Below are positions 23,436 to 31,942 of a stretch of DNA of 64,000 nt, piece by piece. The first letter of the stretch is position 1. Every line of letters starts with the position of its first letter. Source of the DNA: Acidimicrobiia bacterium. Its GTDB lineage: Bacteria > Actinomycetota > Acidimicrobiia > Acidimicrobiales > AC-14. The notes below the pieces were generated by a model. The model ran no database searches, was not told where the DNA came from, and saw only the letters and a program-made list of their open reading frames with translations. The stretch lies in the NCBI GenBank assembly GCA_023264995.1, contig JAHFUR010000022.1:1-64000 (forward strand), given 5' to 3'. The position numbers were made by a program, and so were the translations under genes.

Positions 23436-25205
23436 CTATGTGGACGACCTCTTACGAAGTCGCCGGCTCCGGTACCACGGCTTGATCCGAACGTGCGCCG
23501 GCGGCAACGTCCCGTGGACGAGTAGCGCGTCGCCGGGACGCATCTGGCGGAGAGCCGCCGGCGGGACGAGGGGCACGCCGGTGACGCTCTGCCGATCACC
23601 GTCGTAGTAGGCCGACTGGCTGCTGAGCCGGGACGGGACGTGCTCGTCACCGAGGAGCCGGCTCAGGTACTCCAGGCCGGCGGCGTCGCTCATGCCGGCG
23701 AAGAACAGCTTGGTCAGGTGGTTGGTCAGGATGGCCTGGGACTGCTTGCCGTATGCCGCCTCGATCTGGCCGACCGACTGCCAGGCCGTCACGAGCTGCA
23801 CGCCGATCCCTGACAATGTCGAGGCCCAGGAAGGCAGCTGGTCTGGCCGCAGCGTCGCCGCCTCGTCGATCACGAGGAGCAGGGGCGGGTCGAGCGGCTT
23901 GCCGGTCTGGATGAACCGTTCGAAGGCCCGGCCGACGAGGTCGTTGAGCATGCCGCCGAGGACGGGCCGCAACCGATGTTGGTCGTTGAGGGGGATGCAG
24001 ACGTAGAGCGTGTTGTTCTTCTCCAGCAGCCAGTCGAGGTCGATCGTGCAGCTCGAAGTCGCCTTGGCCACGAGGGGATCGATCCACGGCCACACCATGG
24101 TCCGGGCCGTGGCGTAGACGCCCGACACGGTGCGGTGGTCGTTGCGCCACAGACCCTCCAGCACGAGGCTGGCGAACTCGCCGGCGGCCTTGCGCTCCGG
24201 ATCGCCGTCGCCCTTCAGCGCCCGCATCAGGGGTTGGACCTGGCCGACGTTCTCATCGATCGGCATGTCGGTCGCGACCACCCACCCGACGACGTCGGCG
24301 AAGGTCCGGTCCTTGGCGTTGGCGGCGACGATCAGGAAGGCGGCAATCAGGCTCTCGGCCATCTGCAGCCAGAAGTCGCCGCCCTCCCCGCTCGAGTCCC
24401 GCCGGGGTGCGGCCTCGGCGATCTGGCGGGCGGCCCGCACGGCGCCGCTCACCGTCTTGGCGCTGCGCAGCGGGCTCCACGTGGCGCTCTCCCGGCCGGT
24501 CACCCCGCTCGGGTCGAAGACCTTGACCTCGCCGAGGGAGCCCCGCCAGTTCCCGGTGGCATCGAGGAAGTCGTTCTTGAGCGACACCAGGATCGCCGGG
24601 TGCCGCCACTCGAACACGCCGTTGATGATGTTCGTCGTCTTGCCCGATCGACTCGGCCCCACCGGCATCACGGCGCCGGGTCCGCTGGATGACCGGCGCC
24701 GGCGCTTGATGAAGCCGACGGCCTCGGTGGCGATCAGGCGCCGGCCCACCCGGCCGAGGACGAAGCGTCCCGGCACCGGCCGCCGGATCAGCAGCGGACG
24801 CAGCTCCATCGGCTTGGCCAGCCGGCCCTGGGCGGACACGCCGGCCCGCCGGCGCTGGCCGAGTGACTCTGTCGGGTCACGGAACACCTTCCAGGCGACG
24901 AAGGCCACGCCGATGCCGGCCACGGCGGCCACGATCGTCGAGAACCAGTACAGGATCGGGCCGGGCAACTGGTCCCGTTGTTCGGGCAACCAGGCGGCGC
25001 GGGGATCGCCCATGTGGTCCCGCATGGCGAGCATGGCCTCGCCCGCCTGCTGGAACGTCGCGTGCAGGGGATGGCCGTGGGTCATGAGCGTGGCCAGTTG
25101 GGCGCCGGCCCAGGCCACCACCAGCAGTGCGATCAAGACGAATAGCGCCGCCATCCCCAGCTTCCCGAGGATGTCGTCGCCTTGTTGTTGCGCGGTCTGG
25201 TTCAC
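23436..25205 (-). CDS. VirD4/TraG-like type IV coupling protein
   Basis: A 589-residue coupling ATPase. Two N-terminal membrane segments (about 17-40 and 82-107) are followed by the motor domain with Walker A GPSRSGKT (183-190) and Walker B LLLVIDEAATL. LVTAWQSVGQIEAAYG is typical of the TraG/TraD C-terminal part. Coupling proteins hand the relaxase-DNA complex to a secretion channel at the inner membrane. Its ATG overlaps the stop of the relaxase gene (4 bases), so both are co-translated. No VirB-like channel genes are in the element, which fits mobilization by a helper. Confidence 0.85.
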   Translation of the reverse strand: MNQTAQQQGDDILGKLGMAALFVLIALLVVAWAGAQLATLMTHGHPLHATFQQAGEAMLAMRDHMGDPRAAWLPEQRDQLPGPILYWFSTIVAAVAGIGVAFVAWKVFRDPTESLGQRRRAGVSAQGRLAKPMELRPLLIRRPVPGRFVLGRVGRRLIATEAVGFIKRRRRSSSGPGAVMPVGPSRSGKTTNIINGVFEWRHPAILVSLKNDFLDATGNWRGSLGEVKVFDPSGVTGRESATWSPLRSAKTVSGAVRAARQIAEAAPRRDSSGEGGDFWLQMAESLIAAFLIVAANAKDRTFADVVGWVVATDMPIDENVGQVQPLMRALKGDGDPERKAAGEFASLVLEGLWRNDHRTVSGVYATARTMVWPWIDPLVAKATSSCTIDLDWLLEKNNTLYVCIPLNDQHRLRPVLGGMLNDLVGRAFERFIQTGKPLDPPLLLVIDEAATLRPDQLPSWASTLSGIGVQLVTAWQSVGQIEAAYGKQSQAILTNHLTKLFFAGMSDAAGLEYLSRLLGDEHVPSRLSSQSAYYDGDRQSVTGVPLVPPAALRQMRPGDALLVHGTLPPAHVRIKPWYRSRRLRKRSST

Positions 25206-27607
25206 AGGTCAACCCCTGTCGGTGCGAGGTGGTCGATGGCAGCGGTCTTGGCCCCGCTGCGGTGCAGGGCCGCCTTGAACGAGGCGACCGGGTCAAGCTC
25301 GGGCTGGGGGCCGTGGCTCAGCTCGGCCTCGGGCGCCACGAGGTAGAGCTGGTTGCTGAGCCGGCCCCGGGTCAGGCTCGTGTAGCCGGTCTCGATGGTG
25401 AAGGTGTCGTCGCCGAGGACGAAGAGCCGGTCACAGGTCGCGCCTTGGGCCTTGTGGACCGTTGCCGCGTACCCGAACGTCAGGTGGCCGGCGTCGATGT
25501 AGTCGACGGGAACGTCGACGCTCCGCCCGCGGCCGAGGTCGACCTTCAGGGCGTCCTTGGTGGCCGAGGCTACCTTGCCCCTGGTGCCATTGAGCACGCC
25601 GAGGCGGTAGTCGTTGCGCAGGGCCAGGATGTCGTCGCCCACCGCGAAGCTCAGGCCGCCGGCGTCGAGCACCTCCTCCCCCAGCTCGCCCCGGGCGGCC
25701 AGCAGCTCACGGGCCCGGCCGTTGAGGTCGGCCACCGTGGAGCGGCGGGCGGCGACCATGAGGACGTCGTCGCCACCGGCTCGGGCCTTGTACCAATCGC
25801 CCACGAGACCGTCACGAAGCTGGTCGGCGTTGTCGGCGGTGATGACGCTGCCGTGGCGCTGCATGCGGTCCATGGCCGCCTCGACGTGACCGAGGCGCAG
25901 TTCGGCCACCACGGCCCGCTCCTCGGGATCGCGCTGGCGGCGGTTCTCGGTGAGCTCGGCGTAGCCCAGGCGGTGGGCCAGGGCGGCGAACAGGCCGCCG
26001 GCGTCGATCTCCGGGAGCTGCTTCGGATCGCCGACGAGGACGACCTTCGCTCGCGCTGCCCGGGCCTCGTCGATCATGGCGGCCAGCCGGCGGGTGCCCA
26101 CCATGCCGCTTTCGTCGATCACGAGGACGCTGCGCTCGTCGAGTCGCTCGTAGCCGGTGGCCAGGCGGTTCCGGAGACGGTCGATGGTCTGGGAGGCGAT
26201 GCCGGCGCCGTTCTGCAGCTCGGCCGCGGCCCTGGCCGCCAGCGACGCGCCGAGCACCCGGTAGCCGGCGGACTCCCACGCCTCCCGGGCTGCGTCGAGG
26301 CTGAACGTCTTCCCCGTACCGGCCGGGCCAATGACAATGTCGATCGGACGCCCGGAGCCGGTGATGGCGGCGACGACCTGACGCTGGTCGGCGCCGAGGG
26401 AGGGACGGGCGTCGAGCGCGCGGTCGATGTTGTCGCGCCCGACGACGGCCGCCGGCGGAGCGGGCGACATCGCCAGCTCGACGATCCGGCGCTCCAGGGC
26501 CAGCATCTCCGGCGTCGTCCACCGGCCCTCGGCCACGGCGACCGCGTAGGGGCCGGCGAGCATGGCGTCGGCGCCCTGCTCCAGCTCGTCAAGCGACGCT
26601 CCCTGGGTGGCGGCCTGGGCGAGCGCGCGGACCACGTCACGGCGGGCGAAGGTGGCGTGCGACTCGGTCAGCAGGCCGGCTAGGTCGGCGTCGTCGACGT
26701 CGAGGACCGGGGTGCGCACCAACCGAGGCAGGGCGCCGATGTCGAGGCCGAACGGCTCGGCCCTCACTGCCCAGCGGTGGCGCAGCTCGGGCTCCGAGAC
26801 GTGCTCGTCCTTGGGGTGGCGGGTGTCGAGGGTCGCGGCCTGGGCACCCTTGGCCGACGCCGCGCCGTGCCGCTCCATGGCGGCGAGGATCTCCTGGCGA
26901 CGGTGGGAGAACTCCCGCCGCAACGCCGGCGGGACGCCGGCGACATCGGCGTGGCCCTGGGCCACCTCCTCGAACAGCAGCCCGGTCGAGCGGGCCAGCT
27001 CGTAGCGCAGAACGGCCTGGTAGACGAAGCCGGCGGTGCGGCCGTGGCGGTAGAGGTCCCGGTTGTCGAGAGCGGTCCAGCGGCCGTCGGGGCCCTCGGC
27101 CATGTTGGCGATCAGGACATGGGTGTGCAGGGCGGGATCGCCGGCCCGGCTGGTGCGGTGGCGGAAGGCGGCACCGACGAAGCCGTCGGCGTCGTACAGC
27201 TCGGTGCCCCCGTGGCCACGCCTGACGCGGCAGGCATGGCGTTCGAGGTACTCGATGGCCTGGTCGACGGCCCGGTCGTGGCAGGCGACGACCTCGGCGG
27301 CCGTGGCCTCGTCGCCCAGGCCCCAGACCAGCGAGATCGACTTCGGGGCCGACAGGGTGAGGTCCATCCCGGGCCGGCTGGCGTTCGTCGCCCGCAGCGG
27401 CTCATCGCTCCTGGGCCGCCGGCCGGCGAGGACGGCGCGCAGATCGTCGGTGCCGACTCGGCCCTCGAGACCGAGACGGTCGGCGCCCCGGCCGAGCCAC
27501 CGGCCGGGAACCTCGCCGACGTGGAGGTAGTAGTCCTCGGCGCCGGCGAGGACCTCTTCAAGGTAGTACGCCTCCTGGCCGAGGCTCAGGCGGCCGATGC
27601 TCAACAC
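25202..27607 (-). CDS. MobF (TrwC-type) relaxase with RecD-like helicase domain
   Basis: 801 residues from GTG 27607 (or TTG 27604), reading VLSIGRLSLGQEAYYLEEV. The relaxase domain has N-terminal tyrosines (AYYLEE, DYYLHVG) and the metal-binding HTHVLIANM. The C-terminal SF1 helicase has IGPAGTGKTFSL, LVIDESGMVGTRRL, VLVGDPKQLPEI and TVHKAQGATCDRLFVLGD. MobF relaxases nick oriT, stay covalently bound through Tyr and unwind the strand for transfer. The upstream extension to 27877 lacks similarity and overlaps an HTH gene, so it is rejected. Together with the coupling protein this defines the element's mobility module. Confidence 0.9.
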   Translation of the reverse strand: MLSIGRLSLGQEAYYLEEVLAGAEDYYLHVGEVPGRWLGRGADRLGLEGRVGTDDLRAVLAGRRPRSDEPLRATNASRPGMDLTLSAPKSISLVWGLGDEATAAEVVACHDRAVDQAIEYLERHACRVRRGHGGTELYDADGFVGAAFRHRTSRAGDPALHTHVLIANMAEGPDGRWTALDNRDLYRHGRTAGFVYQAVLRYELARSTGLLFEEVAQGHADVAGVPPALRREFSHRRQEILAAMERHGAASAKGAQAATLDTRHPKDEHVSEPELRHRWAVRAEPFGLDIGALPRLVRTPVLDVDDADLAGLLTESHATFARRDVVRALAQAATQGASLDELEQGADAMLAGPYAVAVAEGRWTTPEMLALERRIVELAMSPAPPAAVVGRDNIDRALDARPSLGADQRQVVAAITGSGRPIDIVIGPAGTGKTFSLDAAREAWESAGYRVLGASLAARAAAELQNGAGIASQTIDRLRNRLATGYERLDERSVLVIDESGMVGTRRLAAMIDEARAARAKVVLVGDPKQLPEIDAGGLFAALAHRLGYAELTENRRQRDPEERAVVAELRLGHVEAAMDRMQRHGSVITADNADQLRDGLVGDWYKARAGGDDVLMVAARRSTVADLNGRARELLAARGELGEEVLDAGGLSFAVGDDILALRNDYRLGVLNGTRGKVASATKDALKVDLGRGRSVDVPVDYIDAGHLTFGYAATVHKAQGATCDRLFVLGDDTFTIETGYTSLTRGRLSNQLYLVAPEAELSHGPQPELDPVASFKAALHRSGAKTAAIDHLAPTGVDL

Positions 27608-27683
27608 GACCGCCGCCCTGGGCGCGCGACGGCAGGGGGCACGCCGGTGCAAGTGTGTGGACGGCTGTTTGGGCGCGCCACGG

Positions 27684-27908
27684 CTAGCTCGCCTCCTCGG
27701 TGTCAGAGCCGTCGACGAAGGCCTCGACGGACCGGCGGGAGAAGCGCCAGCGCCCTCCGATGCGACGGACGACGACAGGGCTACGGCCCTCGCGTGCCAG
27801 CCGCCGGAGGGTGTGGGCGGTCGTGCAGAGCAGCGGTGCGACCTCTTCCGCGTCGAGCCACGGGTTCGGTCGGTCACCGTTGGGGATGGGGTTTGCGGCG
27901 TCGTTCAT
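27684..27908 (-). CDS. Excisionase/MerR-like HTH protein
   Basis: A 74-residue protein. LDAEEVAPLLCTTAHTLRRL, then AREGRSPVVVRRIGGRWRFS is the short winged HTH of the HTH_17/Xis group. Proteins of this type act as recombination directionality factors or small regulators in integrative elements. It lies 76 bases before the relaxase gene. In that gap GGGCGCGCSACGGC occurs twice in direct orientation (about 27620-27633 and 27671-27684), a possible binding site or part of oriT. Which role applies cannot be decided from sequence. Confidence 0.7.
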   Translation of the reverse strand: MNDAANPIPNGDRPNPWLDAEEVAPLLCTTAHTLRRLAREGRSPVVVRRIGGRWRFSRRSVEAFVDGSDTEEAS

Positions 27909-27990
27909 GGTCGTGAACGATGCGCTCCGGCGTCGCCGGGGTCATCCCCCTCTCAGGCGGTGGAAAAGGGGGTTGACCGGTTTGAGGCGT

Positions 27991-28528
27991 TCAGGTGCGC
28001 CGGCGCTGCCACCTCGGCAAGATCGGCGGAAGGTCACTGCCTTCGGGGTCGGGAGGAGGCGGGCTCTCGCCGTCATCGCCGATCCATCGCCGGGCGTACT
28101 GGTCGGGTAGGTCGCCCCAGCCGAAGATGGCCGCCGGTCTGGTCGGAACCCCGCCGTAGACGTCGATGGGGTCGGCGCGCTCGGGACCGACCGTGCAGAG
28201 GTGGGTCCAGTCGTCACCGAAGTCGAAGACGTAGGCGAACTGCTCACCGGCGGCCAGGCGGCTCAGGTTGGTACGACGGGAGTCGAGGATCACCCGGTCC
28301 TCGTCGAACTCGTCGTCGGGCGTGCCGACCGCGGTTCCGTCGGCGAGGACGAACTCGTGGAGGTGGGCCAGGTCCCAGCGGGGCGAAGGCGTCGTCGATC
28401 GCCTCGGCGAACTGTTCGAAGGTGTGCGTACGGGCGGCCACGAACGTCCGCCCGGGCCGCGGCCAGAAGTCCCTCTGCCCTCCGCCGCTCGCCAGCTCGA
28501 CGTCGATGATCAACCACGTGCGCGCCAC
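27991..28528 (-). pseudogene. Plasmid pRiA4b ORF-3-like gene with a frameshift
   Basis: The first frame (28528 down to about 28384) reads MARTWLIIDVELASGGGQRD and, further on, HTFEQFAEAIDDAFA. With one G fewer in the GGGG run at 28380-28383 it would continue RWDLAHLHEFVLADG and join VILDSRRTNLSRLAAG, then AYVFDFGDDWTH, the pRiA4b ORF-3 hallmark, ending at 27991. It is either a genuine 1-bp insertion or a sequencing error. The second part alone could start at 28293, giving 100 residues. The function of the family is unknown; it is common on plasmids and mobile elements. Confidence 0.7.
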
Positions 28529-28555
28529 GCCCCGAAGGTACTGGCGCGGGAACCG

Positions 28556-29695
28556 TCAGCGACTGGCGTGCTCGCGCCGCAGGACGAGCGAGGCGTCGAG
28601 CGCGACCTTGGGCGGCGCCGTGGCGGCCGCACCGGCCACCTCCTCCCGGATCGCCCGCCGGGCCCGCCGGTCGAGCTGATCCCGGAGCTTCTTCAGCTCG
28701 GCCATGAGTGCGGGGTCGGGGTCAGGCAGCTGCGGAACAACCTTGGTCACGGGCCAGTCGTGAGTCGACAGCCACCAATGCTCGTCCTCCACGAGCTCCT
28801 GGAGGGCCGCCAGTAATCCGTCAGGGCCGAGGTCGACGACCTCGCCCCAGAACTCGTCGTCACGTGCGATGGCCCGCAGCTCGGCCTTCATCTCGTCGAC
28901 GGTCACCGGCCGGTCCTCCGTCACGGCTGCCAGCCGGCAGAGGTCCTCGATCTCTCTTGCGGCCAGTCGAGGCACCTTCGGAGCGGTGCGCAGGGTCGCA
29001 GCCGACAATCCGTCGAGCCCTCGCAGCTTCCCGGCGGGGCGATCCCCCGCTGCGTTCACGAGCAACATGAACGACTCGGGCTCCGCGAGCAGGAGAAGGA
29101 TGTGCCGGAACACGGCGACACCGACGTTATGGGAGACGTCGCCCATGCCCGCCAACAGGAAGGTGCGCGAGACGTACCTGGCAAGGTCGCCGAGGACGTC
29201 CGTGTATCGATCGAGAATGCAGCCCGAGCGATCGGCCGGCGGCGCCGACGCCCGGGGCGTCGGGGCCAGAACCAGGATTGTGTCGGCACCCGCGTACGCC
29301 GGCCCGTAGCGGGCGATCAGGCACATGACCGCCAACTGCCCGTGGCCGATCGCGCGGACCGCCAGATTGGCCTGCTCTCCGAAGTCCACCTCGCCCGAGG
29401 GAAGCCCACGCAGGACCCGCTTGAGCCTCTGGGGCGTGAGGTTGAAGAACCCGGCGCCGGGCTGGGGCGTGTAGCGGTCGACGAGCCAGGCGTAAGCCAG
29501 CAGCCACAGGTCGCCCGCGACGCCGAACACCTCGGCGATCGTCGACAGGTACTCGGGCCCGACCCTCGTGTCGCCCGACTCCCATCGCTCGTAGTTGCCG
29601 TAGCCCGTTCGCTCAGCCGCCTGCAGGACGGTCAAGCCGGACTCGTTCCGGAGGGTACGGAGGACCTCGGAGAACCGGTACACAGGGAACTTCAT
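28556..29695 (-). CDS. XRE-family HTH regulator with large C-terminal domain
   Basis: A 379-residue protein. Residues 5-60 (FSEVLRTLRNESGLTVLQAA, then ERWESGDTRVGPEYLSTIAE) form an XRE helix-turn-helix. The rest is a mostly helical region without catalytic motifs, with a hydrophobic stretch near 170-215 (YVSRTFLLAGMGDVSHNVG) and a basic end. Large XRE proteins of this layout occur in actinobacterial integrative elements and may control transfer or excision. It is transcribed toward the pRiA4b-like pseudogene and relaxase region. The promoter lies in 29696-29868, shared with the divergent HTH gene. Confidence 0.65.
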   Translation of the reverse strand: MKFPVYRFSEVLRTLRNESGLTVLQAAERTGYGNYERWESGDTRVGPEYLSTIAEVFGVAGDLWLLAYAWLVDRYTPQPGAGFFNLTPQRLKRVLRGLPSGEVDFGEQANLAVRAIGHGQLAVMCLIARYGPAYAGADTILVLAPTPRASAPPADRSGCILDRYTDVLGDLARYVSRTFLLAGMGDVSHNVGVAVFRHILLLLAEPESFMLLVNAAGDRPAGKLRGLDGLSAATLRTAPKVPRLAAREIEDLCRLAAVTEDRPVTVDEMKAELRAIARDDEFWGEVVDLGPDGLLAALQELVEDEHWWLSTHDWPVTKVVPQLPDPDPALMAELKKLRDQLDRRARRAIREEVAGAAATAPPKVALDASLVLRREHASR

Positions 29696-29868
29696 GGCAC
29701 CACCACCGTCGCCGTGAACGAATACGTACGGGGCCTGGCGGCCTGACCGGCTGGCCGATTCTGGAGTCGGAGCGCCCAGGGCCTGCTGAAAGTTCCGGAA
29801 TTGTAACTACTCGCCTGTGACTCGCGCAAGGGGTCGAATCCCAGATCTCGCCCAAGGAGCCAGCTACC

Positions 29869-30063
29869 ATGAAATGCATCGACGGCCAGGACGGTCCCAG
29901 CGTGAGAACGAGCGACGCCGCCCGGCAACTGGGCGTCTCGTTCCGGGAGCTCTACGCCCTGATCGACGCCGGAGCTCTGGCGGCGTACAAGGTGGGGCGC
30001 GACGTCATGCTCTGTCAGGCCGACATCGATTCGTACAGGCGCAGCCCGCCTCCGACCGGCTGA
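29869..30063 (+). CDS. Small excisionase-family HTH protein (BldC-like)
   Basis: 64 residues: VRTSDAARQLGVSFRELYAL, then IDAGALAAYKVGRDVMLCQA and DIDSY, the compact winged HTH of the excisionase/BldC group (HTH_17). A Shine-Dalgarno AAGGAG lies about nine bases upstream of ATG. It is divergent from the XRE regulator, an arrangement reminiscent of a genetic switch. It could be the directionality factor for the integrase 2 kb away or a repressor partner. Confidence 0.65.
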   Translation: MKCIDGQDGPSVRTSDAARQLGVSFRELYALIDAGALAAYKVGRDVMLCQADIDSYRRSPPPTG

Positions 30064-30078
30064 GGACGAGTCCCGGCG

Positions 30079-30273
30079 TTAACCGTCGAGGCCACCCGGG
30101 CTTCCGGTCAACCGCCCCAGGAGGAAGCGGCGCGCGCCCTCCACGAGGAACGCAATCTCCGGCTGCGCCGCGGCCTCGGCCAGTTCCACGACCTCCTCAC
30201 AGCGGGCGACGACGTCGAAGACCTCCCGCCGGTCAAGGGTGATCTCGATCCCGAACTCCACCGGCTCCGCCAT
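30079..30273 (-). CDS. Hypothetical 64-residue acidic helical protein
   Basis: MAEPVEFGIEITLDRREVFD followed by VVARCEEVVELAEAAAQPEI and a short basic end (GARRFLLGRLTGS). The ATG at 30273 has GGGAGG upstream; the longer frame to 30372 is GC-rich shadow. One strand plus two helices is all that can be predicted. It converges with the preceding HTH gene, and the function is unknown. Confidence 0.45.
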   Translation of the reverse strand: MAEPVEFGIEITLDRREVFDVVARCEEVVELAEAAAQPEIAFLVEGARRFLLGRLTGSPGGLDG

Positions 30274-30337
30274 GACGACCGACCTCCCACGATCGGATGC
30301 CCGGCCCCAACGGGGCCGCAGTGAGGCATCCGATCCA

Positions 30338-30819
30338 TGGCCCGCCCCCGCCATCGCCCCGGGCGGGGTCAAGGGTGGGCGCAGCCCAGCGAGGAGCGGA
30401 GCGTCAGTGGAGCCCCGGAGCGGCCCTTGACGCCGGCGGTAGGGGCGATGGCACGACCCGCCCTCCCGCCAATCCGTGCGAGGGATCCCGACGGCTGCAA
30501 CACTGGCAACGTGGAGCTGGCGCCTGGAGTCACGATCGACGACGACGTCTTGGAGACGTTCTGTCGCGCCAACGGGTTAAGGCGCCTTGGCCTGTTCGGC
30601 TCGGCGCTTCGAGGTGAACTCCGACCCGACAGCGACATAGACCTGCTTGTGGAGTTCGAGCCGGGACGTGTTCCAGGGCTGCTGCACCTCGCCGCGCTCG
30701 AACTGGAACTGGCGGAGCTACTCGGGCGAGAGGTCGACCTCCGCACCGCAGGTGACCTGAGCCGGCTCTTCCGCGACCAGGTCTCGGCCAGCGCTCGCGT
30801 GCTGTATGCCGCCGCCTGA
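30338..30819 (+). repeat. 482-bp long direct repeat, copy 2
   Basis: It aligns to 5355-5836 without gaps, including the GTCAAGGG/CCCTTGAC arms (30368-30375, 30424-30431) and the MNT gene. It lies inside the integrative element while copy 1 lies outside, so homologous recombination between the two could delete or invert nothing but the left end plus most of the cargo (about 25 kb). Confidence 0.8.
30511..30819 (+). CDS. Minimal nucleotidyltransferase (MntA-like antitoxin), copy 2
   Basis: 102 residues, starting at the GTG conserved with copy 1. The active site [20 protein letters not shown] is complete (GS, then D-x-D). Expected to AMPylate a HEPN toxin, but only a scrap of that gene remains downstream. 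Most differences from copy 1 are conservative (for example LRRLGLFG for VRRLGLFG), which suggests purifying selection acted after duplication. It is thus a solitary MNT enzyme that may act on a distant partner or serve as an anti-toxin against incoming HEPN modules. Confidence 0.7.
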   Translation: MELAPGVTIDDDVLETFCRANGLRRLGLFGSALRGELRPDSDIDLLVEFEPGRVPGLLHLAALELELAELLGREVDLRTAGDLSRLFRDQVSASARVLYAAA

Positions 30820-30913
30820 AAATTTCGTTCGGACGATCACGGAGGACCTACCCGCGCTTCTCGCTTCCCGCCCGACCCAGAGCCTGCACTCTCCAGTCGG
30901 TCCTGAGGGATGA
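30806..30913 (+). pseudogene. Miniature HEPN remnant after MNT copy 2
   Basis: MPPPENFVRTITEDLPALLA and 15 further residues to the stop at 30911. The first eight or so codons match the start of the HEPN gene in copy 1 and TITEDLP matches its end, so an internal deletion has fused the two in frame and removed the Rx4H active site. It cannot be a toxin. Confidence 0.6.
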
Positions 30914-31049
30914 CCGTCAGCCGTTCGACTCGATGCGACACACTGCCGAATCAGACCCCCATGGCCTTGGGCCGCCACGACGGATGAGAATCGGCCACCT
31001 GGCGTGATGGATTGCCCGCTCTGTGTAGATCTGGGGGCCTATTCACTTC

Positions 31050-31439
31050 TCAGACGTTGCGGCTGAGATACGGGCTGAGCCAGCGCGCCACGGCACCCTC
31101 GTCGAGCTCCCCCGCAGCAATCGCCAGCATCGTTTCCACGGCCTCATCCGGCTCGACGCGAAGGCTGTGGTCATTGAGGGCACAGAACATCGTCAGCGCT
31201 TGCCAGGCGAGGCGCTTGTTCCCATCCGGGAGAGGATGGTTCCGCGCAATGCGAACAGCAAGAACCGCCGCCTTGTCGACGAACTCCGGATAGAACTCCT
31301 CGTCGCCAAAGCCGGCTTGGGGAGCATGAAGCGCTGAGTCGAGCAACTCCACGCGGGACGCACGGGCCAACACGACTGCATCGATCCCGGTGACGGCCTC
31401 GGCGATAATCAACGCTTCCGCGAGCGTCAGGTACCTCAC
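31050..31439 (-). CDS. doc: Doc-type Fic-domain toxin, second locus
   Basis: A 129-residue Doc protein with RNHPLPDGNKRLAWQAL, a full Fic/Doc core including His, Asn and Lys-Arg. It starts MRYLTLAEALIIAEAVTGID like classical Doc. Its ATG overlaps the antitoxin stop by four bases. It is only distantly similar to the Doc at 3787-4173, so the two loci are independent acquisitions rather than duplicates. It sits beside the integrase and probably stabilises the integrative element. Confidence 0.85.
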   Translation of the reverse strand: MRYLTLAEALIIAEAVTGIDAVVLARASRVELLDSALHAPQAGFGDEEFYPEFVDKAAVLAVRIARNHPLPDGNKRLAWQALTMFCALNDHSLRVEPDEAVETMLAIAAGELDEGAVARWLSPYLSRNV

Positions 31440-31648
31440 TCAGCCAAGCGGTCGAGGATCTCCCGGTCCCGCTCGGTAAGGGCACGCAGCTTCTCCATGA
31501 AGTCGGAGTCGTCCTTGACGCGGGCGATCTCGGCGATGAGGGCCTCGATCACCAAGCCGTTCACGCTCATACCGCGACCACGGGCGACGACTTCCGCCGT
31601 CGCAGCCAGCTCCTCCGGGAGTCGAACAGTCGTCGTCTTTCGAGCCAT
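31436..31648 (-). CDS. Arc/CopG-type antitoxin of the second Doc pair
   Basis: 70 residues: KTTTVRLPEELAATAEVVAR, GRGMSVNGLVIEALIAEIAR and a charged tail. This is a classical ribbon-helix-helix DNA-binding protein with a C-terminal toxin-binding tail. The -10 TAGCAT lies six bases before ATG 31648 and no Shine-Dalgarno is seen, so the mRNA is probably leaderless. The 57-bp region to the divergent gene at 31706 should contain the operator. The stop overlaps the toxin ATG. Confidence 0.8.
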   Translation of the reverse strand: MARKTTTVRLPEELAATAEVVARGRGMSVNGLVIEALIAEIARVKDDSDFMEKLRALTERDREILDRLAE

Positions 31649-31705
31649 GCCATCATGCTACCGCGCCATCACATCGGACAGCCCGACAGTTGGTATCGTG
31701 AAACC

Positions 31706-31903
31706 GTGGACGACGCGGCCCCGGGTCTCACGTTCGAGGACCTGGCGGATGCGGTTCGACGAGCGCCTTCGCCGACAGCGGACGACGTGTCGATCACGTG
31801 GGACGGCCGGCGCCTCGACAGCAAGGAGAAGGTCCTCCGTTTTCTCGCCGAGCTTGAGGTTGCTCGGAGCAACGGGCTCCCCGTAGGGCCACCTCTCTCG
31901 TAG
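31706..31903 (+). CDS. Orphan TWDGRRLD-family small protein
   Basis: 65 residues from GTG 31706: VDDAAPGLTFEDLADAVRRA, then DDVSITWDGRRLDSKEKVLR and FLAELEVARSNG. The core matches the partner protein of the NTase at 8456-8704 almost position by position, but here no NTase gene follows; the integrase gene converges from the other side. GTG is supported by TATCGT (31694-31699) plus six bases. This looks like an antitoxin-like protein without its toxin, possibly what is left after loss of an NTase module. Confidence 0.6.
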   Translation: MDDAAPGLTFEDLADAVRRAPSPTADDVSITWDGRRLDSKEKVLRFLAELEVARSNGLPVGPPLS

Positions 31904-31942
31904 CTTCGCGATCAGCGCAAAGCAGACGTCGCCCACCCGCAC

